NCBI GenBank assembly: GCA_003448835.1
Contig: DLXM01000354.1
Span: 1 to 5,801 of the forward strand
Length of the DNA: 5,801 nt
Source: Bacteroidota bacterium
GTDB taxonomy: Bacteria > Bacteroidota > Rhodothermia > Balneolales > HLUCCA01
Reading direction: 5' to 3'
The translations under genes were made by a program, and so were the position numbers. Shown one piece after another: positions 1 through 3,767 of this stretch. The stretch's first letter is position 1. Every line of letters begins with the position of its first letter. The notes below the pieces were generated by a model that worked only from the letters and a program-made list of their open reading frames with translations, did no database searches and had not been told where the DNA came from.

Positions 1-849
1 TTTAGGAGCGCGATCGGAGCTCAGAATAATTTGTTTGCCATCTTGATGGAGGGCATTAAAAATGTGAAAAAATTCCTCCTGAGTTTTTTCTTTGCCACTA
101 AAAAACTGGATGTCATCAACAATCAAGACGTCAATATTACGATAGAACATTGAAAATTCGCTGGCTCGATTATTTCGAATTGCATGGACGAATTCATTTG
201 TGAAGCTCTCGGATGATATATAAAGGATTGATTTTTCATCACCGTAATCCTGTTTAATCTTATTTCCGATACTTTGAATTAAATGTGTTTTACCTAAACC
301 AACTCCACCATACACAAAGAATGGGTTGAAAGAATTGTTACCAAGGTTTTCTGCAATGGCCATCGCTGCTGAACGTGCCAATCGATTACAATCACCCTCA
401 ATATATCGTTCAAATACATAATTTTGGTTTAGATTGGATTCAACCTTCGATTTTTTAAGTCCGGGTATTACAAACGGATTCTGAATGGAACCAGGATTAT
501 GTCCCGAATATCCGGTAAGATTTTGCGGTTTACTTGGTGGAACCGGTCGTTGTGGCATCCGAACGGATCGCTCATCAATTGGATTTTCAGACTTTTCCAT
601 AACTATAGAATATTCCAACTTTCCATCAGTTCCAAGAACTTTTGTAATGGTTGATCGCAACATGTTATAATAATGTTCTTCCAGCCATTCATACCAAAAC
701 TGAGAAGGCACCTGAATTGTCAATGTGTTATTCTCAAGTTTCACCGGTTTAATTGGCTCAAACCACGATTTGAATTTCTGATAATTAATGTTGTCTCTAA
801 TAATTTCAAGACAAGTTTCCCAAACCGCTTTAGCAGATTCTTTTGCCAA
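1..849 (-). CDS. dnaA: Chromosomal replication initiator protein DnaA (3'-truncated by window edge)
   Basis: DnaA is the AAA+ ATPase that binds DnaA boxes, opens the origin and helps load the replicative helicase. The visible 283 residues start MAKESAKAVWETCLEII. Domain I covers roughly residues 1-90 and includes the conserved WFEPIKPV and a QVPSQFWYEWLEEHY segment of the kind seen in Bacteroidota. A proline-rich domain II linker follows. The AAA+ domain III has Walker A GGVGLGKT at residues 181-188, with K187 and T188 as the nucleotide contacts, and Walker B IVDDIQF with D245 and D246. The sequence ends in the sensor 1 segment IILSSDRAPK. The arginine finger, sensor 2 and DNA-binding domain IV lie beyond position 1. 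The start is a TTG at 847-849: there is no in-frame ATG or GTG between it and the upstream in-frame TAG, AGGAGG lies 9 nt before it, and domain I begins where expected. Adjacent DnaA boxes suggest autoregulation. Confidence 0.98.
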   Translation of the reverse strand, partial: MAKESAKAVWETCLEIIRDNINYQKFKSWFEPIKPVKLENNTLTIQVPSQFWYEWLEEHYYNMLRSTITKVLGTDGKLEYSIVMEKSENPIDERSVRMPQRPVPPSKPQNLTGYSGHNPGSIQNPFVIPGLKKSKVESNLNQNYVFERYIEGDCNRLARSAAMAIAENLGNNSFNPFFVYGGVGLGKTHLIQSIGNKIKQDYGDEKSILYISSESFTNEFVHAIRNNRASEFSMFYRNIDVLIVDDIQFFSGKEKTQEEFFHIFNALHQDGKQIILSSDRAPK

Positions 850-858
850 AGTTACGTA

Positions 859-864
859 CCTCCT
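859..864 (-). promoter_or_regulatory. Strong Shine-Dalgarno sequence of dnaA
   Basis: On the minus strand the sequence reads TAGGAGGT, with the AGGAGG core 9 nt upstream of the TTG start codon. It decides the dnaA start, since the next in-frame ATG is deep inside domain I. The other three visible gene starts in this window have no comparable purine-rich motif. Confidence 0.85.
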
Positions 865-914
865 AAATTGCCGTACCTATGCTTTTAATGTGAATTTATA
901 CCCAATTGACGCTT

Positions 915-927
915 CCAAATTATTTGG
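915..927. repeat. 13-bp perfect palindrome next to the dnaA-proximal DnaA box
   Basis: CCAAAT and ATTTGG flank a single central T. It lies directly beside the DnaA box at 929-937 and about 65 bp upstream of the dnaA start, a good position for an operator. No known regulator motif is recognised. Confidence 0.35.
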
Positions 928-928
928 G

Positions 929-937
929 TTATCCACA
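929..937 (+). promoter_or_regulatory. DnaA box (TTATCCACA), dnaA-proximal
   Basis: Perfect match to the high-affinity DnaA box consensus. It lies about 80 bp upstream of the dnaA start codon, so it could serve both in origin recognition and in autoregulation of dnaA. It shares the longer 11-mer GGTTATCCACA with the box at 1028-1036, and the 13-bp palindrome at 915-927 overlaps the first two bases of that 11-mer. Confidence 0.85.
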
Positions 938-984
938 ATTGTGTTTTGTTGTTTTCGTATTTGACTGTTTTGAAGATGTGTATT

Positions 985-993
985 TTTTCAACA
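985..993 (+). promoter_or_regulatory. Weak DnaA box candidate (TTTTCAACA)
   Basis: Differs from TTWTNCACA only at position 6 (A for C). The same substitution occurs in the distal weak box at 1191-1199. It lies between the two strong-box groups and has the same orientation, which makes it a plausible low-affinity site, but in AT-rich DNA a one-mismatch 9-mer can also arise by chance. Confidence 0.4.
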
Positions 994-1027
994 CGAATCA
1001 AATATCAATATACCCAAATTTCAAAGG

Positions 1028-1048
1028 TTATCCACATAATTATCCACA
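1028..1048 (+). promoter_or_regulatory. Tandem pair of perfect DnaA boxes
   Basis: Two copies of TTATCCACA at 1028-1036 and 1040-1048, start-to-start distance 12 bp, same orientation. Close tandem spacing of about one helical turn favours cooperative DnaA binding on one face of the DNA. The pair lies about 30 bp before the A/T-only segment at 1077-1103, consistent with a core origin site from which DnaA assembles toward the unwinding element. Confidence 0.85.
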
Positions 1049-1076
1049 TTATAACTCATTGGTAGACAATAAGATG

Positions 1077-1103
1077 TAATATTTTAAACATTTTTATAAT
1101 TTA
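1077..1103. other. Candidate DNA unwinding element (A/T-only segment)
   Basis: In this 27-bp run only position 1089 is not A or T, which makes it the most A/T-pure part of the spacer. It lies between the tandem DnaA boxes at 1028-1048 and the distal pair at 1180-1199. The unwinding role is inferred from base composition and position only. Confidence 0.5.
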
Positions 1104-1118
1104 CTGCTTGACACGTCT

Positions 1119-1137
1119 TAACATTGCGGTAACATTG
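1119..1137. repeat. 8-bp direct repeat TAACATTG with 11-bp period
   Basis: Two exact copies at 1119-1126 and 1130-1137, separated by CGG. They sit just beyond the A/T-only segment of the probable origin. The one-helical-turn period matches the spacing of the distal DnaA box pair, suggesting a protein- or DnaA-related site, but I do not recognise the motif. Confidence 0.45.
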
Positions 1138-1179
1138 TTTTTTACAAATCTGAATCACCTCGAAAAAAAATGAAAAAAG

Positions 1180-1199
1180 TTTTCCACATATTATCAACA
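1180..1199 (+). promoter_or_regulatory. Distal DnaA box pair (one strong, one weak)
   Basis: TTTTCCACA at 1180-1188 matches TTWTNCACA exactly. TTATCAACA at 1191-1199 has one mismatch, at position 6. Their 11-bp period is nearly the same as that of the tandem pair at 1028-1048, and the orientation is the same as all other boxes. The pair lies on the far side of the A/T-only segment, as in origins with box clusters flanking the unwinding element. Confidence 0.7.
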
Positions 1200-1264
1200 C
1201 GCTTTTATGGCTTGGATTCGACGATTTTTACAAACAAAAGTTCAAACGGATTGTACGTACTTAT

Positions 1265-2125
1265 CTAACCTAATAATGTGGCTTTTAAAAATCTTGTATT
1301 GTGACCCAGGTCCTTCATAATTTGGTATGACCAAAGCTTAGAATCAAAAAGATTTTCGTTATCAGGTGGATGATCGTGATGGAGCTCAACGTATAGAATT
1401 CCACCGGTTTTCAGGTGACCTTGGGCATATTTAACCAGGCATTGATATACATTATCTCTATCATCACAGAATAGGGCCAGGTGTGGTTCAAAATCAATTA
1501 CCTGTTTATCCATATCTGATTTTTCATAATGTGGGATATACGGTGGATTTGAAACAATTACATCATAAATCTGATCGGGTAAACTTTTCGAATTAAACAG
1601 GTCACCATTCAGGAATTTGACTGATGTTTTATTGGTTGAGTTATTTTTTCGGGCAACCGTCAATGCTTCTTCTGAAATATCAATACCTGTTAGAGCCCAT
1701 TCAGGCATTTCAAGTTGAATTGCAATTGGGATACACCCAGAACCGGTGCCGATATCTAAAACGCTGATTGAATTTGAAGTCGAGTGATCATTTAGAATCA
1801 ATTCAACCAACTCTTCGGTTTCCGAACGAGGTATAAGCACATTCTTGTCTACAAATATTTCAGCATTGTAGAAACTTGTAGAACCGGTTATGTATTGAAG
1901 TGGCTCATGCAAGGCTCTACGTTTTACCAATGCACGCAGTTCATCCAACTCGTGTGAAGTCAACGGACGATCAAACTGCATATATAAATCGAGACGTTTT
2001 ACATTCAAGACATGAGATAGCAACCACTCAATACTTAAACGAGGAGATAAGATTTTTTTCTCATTGAAATACTCCGTCGCCCATTCAAGCATTCGAAGTA
2101 CGGTCCAATCAGTTTTCGCAGACAT
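1265..2125 (-). CDS. prmC: Peptide chain release factor N5-glutamine methyltransferase PrmC (HemK family)
   Basis: PrmC uses S-adenosylmethionine to methylate the glutamine of the GGQ motif in release factors RF1 and RF2, which raises termination efficiency; it acts in the cytoplasm. The 286 residues are a normal family length. A helical N-terminal release-factor-binding region runs to about residue 73. The hallmark EPLQYITGS stretch follows at 74-82, then LIPRSETEELVE at 97-108. The cofactor-binding loop is DIGTGSGCI at 124-132, with the acidic residue D149 in GIDIS. The catalytic NPPY is at 193-196, followed by a family-typical FEPHLALF at 212-219 and KDLGHNTR near the C-terminus. The segment ELHHDHPPDNENLF at 247-260 is more divergent than usual. 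The ATG lies 6 bp after the stop of the upstream 128-residue gene with no Shine-Dalgarno, so co-transcription and perhaps translational coupling are likely. Confidence 0.97.
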   Translation of the reverse strand: MSAKTDWTVLRMLEWATEYFNEKKILSPRLSIEWLLSHVLNVKRLDLYMQFDRPLTSHELDELRALVKRRALHEPLQYITGSTSFYNAEIFVDKNVLIPRSETEELVELILNDHSTSNSISVLDIGTGSGCIPIAIQLEMPEWALTGIDISEEALTVARKNNSTNKTSVKFLNGDLFNSKSLPDQIYDVIVSNPPYIPHYEKSDMDKQVIDFEPHLALFCDDRDNVYQCLVKYAQGHLKTGGILYVELHHDHPPDNENLFDSKLWSYQIMKDLGHNTRFLKATLLG

Positions 2126-2131
2126 TGCAGA

Positions 2132-2518
2132 CTATTGTTCAGCTTCTATGCTTTTAGGAGCCATTTCCTGCATTGTTAGCCCTAATCTTCTTGAAAAATC
2201 AATTACAAAATCAGTGACTGAGTCGAAAATTGATTGTTCATCACTGGGTATACTTCCGCGAAATCCCATTCGACCACCGGTTGAGATGATTTCAACATTT
2301 ACTTCTTTTCCATTGTATTCCATCACGAGAGTGACTGATATACTGGAATTCAATAATTTTTGATGTTCTTCATATACACATACATCAACATAACATAGTG
2401 AGCTATTTCTGTCTGATACAAATGTATATTGTGGTGATGTTCCTTCGATTACAGCCTTATTTAATCTTTTTAAAGAATCAACCGGACCATAAATCACAAA
2501 TTTTTTTACTACGCTCAT
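2132..2518 (-). CDS. Hypothetical protein, 128 residues, upstream partner of prmC
   Basis: I do not recognise this protein with confidence. It starts MSVVKKFVIYGPVDSL, has no signal peptide or membrane segment, and looks like a small soluble alpha/beta protein. Alternating hydrophobic strands run through residues 41-80 (CYVDVCVYEE, SVTLVMEYNG, VNVEIIST). A glycine-rich GGRMGFRGS turn follows at 81-89, then an amphipathic helix at about 94-112 and a charged, probably flexible tail. The strand-strand-GG turn-helix layout is loosely reminiscent of the DUF6054 family, from memory only; a profile search would decide. It is the first gene of a leftward two-gene unit with prmC (6-bp gap), which hints at shared expression but does not establish a shared function. 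The ATG at 2516-2518 lacks a Shine-Dalgarno. The frame is open and uninterrupted and has no competing ORF with recognisable features. Confidence 0.8.
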   Translation of the reverse strand: MSVVKKFVIYGPVDSLKRLNKAVIEGTSPQYTFVSDRNSSLCYVDVCVYEEHQKLLNSSISVTLVMEYNGKEVNVEIISTGGRMGFRGSIPSDEQSIFDSVTDFVIDFSRRLGLTMQEMAPKSIEAEQ

Positions 2519-2693
2519 ATAACTTTAATGGAATTATCCGTTATTTATTTACTTATTACGGCAGTGAATATACGTAAAACCACTGTGTTTCCTAAAACGC
2601 AAATCTTAGATAGAAGTTGTTGTTTAATTTGGAATGCTTTTAAAAAAGTTGGAGTTTAATAAATTATAACTGTAATGTTGAAAAAAACACTCT
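2519..2693. promoter_or_regulatory. Divergent intergenic region: promoters of the 128-residue gene/prmC unit and of the barrel protein
   Basis: This 175-bp spacer separates two divergently transcribed units, so it should hold a promoter for each. It is strongly A/T-rich. An imperfect inverted repeat with arms CCGTTAT (2538-2544) and ATTACGG (2555-2561), one mismatch per arm pair, lies just upstream of the leftward gene. A shorter CAGTG/CACTG pair is at 2562-2566 and 2581-2585. These could be operator-like, but the arms are short. I could not find a convincing TAnnTTTG (-7) element of the Bacteroidota type for either direction. No Shine-Dalgarno precedes either start codon. Confidence 0.5.
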
Positions 2694-3545
2694 ATGAAGA
2701 AAACGATTATTTTAGTTTTTGGGATTCTCTTTTTTATGGTTTTTGCCATAAATAGCTCGGTTGCGCAAACCGGCATCGAACCAGAAGTAAGAGAAATGAA
2801 CTTGGTTAGATCCCCACTTGATGATGGCCTGCATAATGCATTGAGTTTCGGTCTGACATTAAACAACTTTGGATTTGGTTTAGGTACTGAATATCGCCGA
2901 GTAATCAGTCCTATGTCCGAATTTATCATGGATTTTCAAATTTCTGCGCTACGTGATATCACGGAACAGAATTATCAATTCTTTGGACAACAAATTATCC
3001 CGAATAAACGAAATCGTATAATGTCGTTTCCATTGATCGCAGGCTTTAAGCAAAGATTATTCGCAGAGTCAATATCTGATAACTTCCGACTTTATGTTTC
3101 CGGGATGGGTGGGGGTACCGCCGCTTATGTATACCCATACTATCAAACCCGGGATGTTTTTTATGTAATGTTGGATGACGCTGAGCAATTTAGCAATGGT
3201 GACCTTTCTGTTCAACAATATGGTCCGGTTGAAGCAAACACCGGACAAATTTCAAATGACATGTTTCAAGGTTGGGGCGATGGCGAATGGAAATTCGGCG
3301 CTGCAGGTCAATTAGGTGTTGGTGTGGACTTTGGCGAAAACTTTAAATCACTAACGAGTGTTAAAGTCGGGTTTACGTTTCAATATTATCCGGAAGGAAT
3401 TCAAGTCATGGATCCATTACGGGTTCTGGGATATTTTCCGGGCAATGAAACATATGCCGATACCTATGTTGTTGCAGATGGAACACCAAAACAGAAATTT
3501 TTTGGCTCCCCATATATTACTCTTGTCTTTGGTCGGATGTGGTAA
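2694..3545 (+). CDS. Putative outer-membrane beta-barrel protein with signal peptide
   Basis: The specific family is not recognised. The 283-residue product begins MKKTIILVFGILFFMVFAIN, a classical Sec signal peptide with two lysines and a hydrophobic core; the likely cleavage is after SVA at 22-24. No lipobox cysteine is present. The mature part has many glycine- and aromatic-rich stretches with alternating hydrophobicity, as in transmembrane beta-strands: about 49-71 (ending EYRRV), 76-87, 109-122, 131-147, 199-213, 220-232 and the C-terminal 273-283 ending LVFGRMW. A terminal aromatic residue is typical of proteins inserted by the BAM complex. The longer polar segment at about 150-197 may form surface loops. 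The start is fixed by the signal peptide; no Shine-Dalgarno is seen. The gene stands alone, divergent from the prmC unit and convergent with the kinase. Function (porin, assembly or structural role) cannot be inferred. Confidence 0.85.
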   Translation: MKKTIILVFGILFFMVFAINSSVAQTGIEPEVREMNLVRSPLDDGLHNALSFGLTLNNFGFGLGTEYRRVISPMSEFIMDFQISALRDITEQNYQFFGQQIIPNKRNRIMSFPLIAGFKQRLFAESISDNFRLYVSGMGGGTAAYVYPYYQTRDVFYVMLDDAEQFSNGDLSVQQYGPVEANTGQISNDMFQGWGDGEWKFGAAGQLGVGVDFGENFKSLTSVKVGFTFQYYPEGIQVMDPLRVLGYFPGNETYADTYVVADGTPKQKFFGSPYITLVFGRMW

Positions 3546-3609
3546 AAAAACCATCGGCCTAGCATGGTAATGAACTAATTTCTAAAACTTACCAGTACTG
3601 ACCGATGGT
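3544..3609 (-). terminator. Probable intrinsic terminator of the leftward kinase transcript
   Basis: Outer arms ACCATCGG (3550-3557) and CCGATGGT (3602-3609) pair over 8 bp. Inside them, TGGTAA (3565-3570) and TTACCA (3589-3594) can form a second stem, giving a nested structure with a symmetric 7-by-7 internal loop. Read leftward, the stem closes directly onto a run of seven T (plus-strand A 3544-3550), the layout of a rho-independent terminator. The T run overlaps the stop codon of the barrel gene. Read rightward there is no T run, so termination would be one-directional. The 44-nt span inside the outer stem is longer than usual and lowers confidence. Confidence 0.5.
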
Positions 3610-3767
3610 ATGGGTCAAGCTTTGTGCTCTCTTGAAGTGTGTCAATGTTAGTTTGAGTTGAAACAACGTTACTAACCATTACACTACTAAAAGAACATAT
3701 TCAATAAACGGTCATATCTACTTTATTATCGGTACTATTTTATCGATAATCGGAACCTGAGCTGAAA
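3546..3767. other. Convergent intergenic region with three inverted repeats
   Basis: The 222-bp spacer lies between the 3' ends of the rightward barrel gene and the leftward kinase gene. I see no coding potential. It holds three possible hairpins: a nested one at 3550-3609, a second at 3644-3680, and a third with ATTATCG/CGATAAT arms at 3725-3731 and 3744-3750 and a 12-nt loop. The concentration of dyads suggests RNA 3'-end structures of the two converging transcripts. A structured small RNA is possible but not supported by a recognisable promoter. Confidence 0.5.
3644..3680. repeat. Nested inverted repeat in the convergent spacer
   Basis: GTTAGT (3647-3652) pairs with ACTAAC (3671-3676), and within it GTTG (3657-3660) pairs with CAAC (3664-3667) around an AAA loop. 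The outer stem can be extended by AAT/ATT (3644-3646 with 3678-3680) across a single bulged C. No T run follows on either strand, so this is not a standard terminator; it may stabilise a transcript 3' end or be a protein site. Confidence 0.4.

Larger units (their letters stand above)
850..1264. other. oriC: Probable chromosomal replication origin (oriC) and dnaA leader region
   Basis: This 415-bp gene-free stretch lies directly upstream of dnaA, the commonest location of bacterial oriC. It contains four exact matches to TTWTNCACA (929-937, 1028-1036, 1040-1048, 1180-1188) and two one-mismatch copies (985-993, 1191-1199), all reading 5'-3' on the plus strand. Between the central pair and the distal pair lies a segment with almost no G or C (1077-1103), a candidate unwinding element. 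The 8-bp direct repeat TAACATTG occurs twice with an 11-bp period (1119-1126, 1130-1137). A small palindrome sits at 915-927. The stretch must also carry the dnaA promoter, but I cannot assign one with confidence. Origin function is inferred from the motif cluster and gene context; GC skew across the chromosome or replication-initiation mapping would be decisive. Confidence 0.85.

Noticed and set aside
847..854. TAACTTTG on the minus strand as a Bacteroidota -7 promoter element
   Set aside because: It matches TAnnTTTG but overlaps the dnaA start codon, so transcription would begin inside the gene and lose the strong ribosome site; most likely coincidental.
485..888. Two short rightward open frames opposite dnaA
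   Set aside because: They are antisense to the domain I and II coding sequence of dnaA, have no ribosome site or recognisable protein features, and are fully explained as shadows.
1108..1135. TTGACA-N16-TAACAT on the plus strand as a sigma-70 promoter
   Set aside because: No rightward gene follows for more than 1.5 kb, and Bacteroidota-type sigma factors use a different consensus; the -10 match is only partial and overlaps the origin repeat.
2064..2363. Rightward 99-codon frame across the prmC/128-residue gene junction
   Set aside because: It overlaps two better-supported leftward genes on the opposite strand and its translation shows no domain-like pattern.
2624..2929. Leftward 101-codon frame opposite the barrel gene
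   Set aside because: It is antisense to a clear signal-peptide coding region, which is much better supported.
3550..3609. Integron attC-like site or mobile-element end
   Set aside because: The 60-bp nested inverted repeat lacks the RYYYAAC/GTTRRRY core sites, and there is no integrase, transposase or target duplication nearby.
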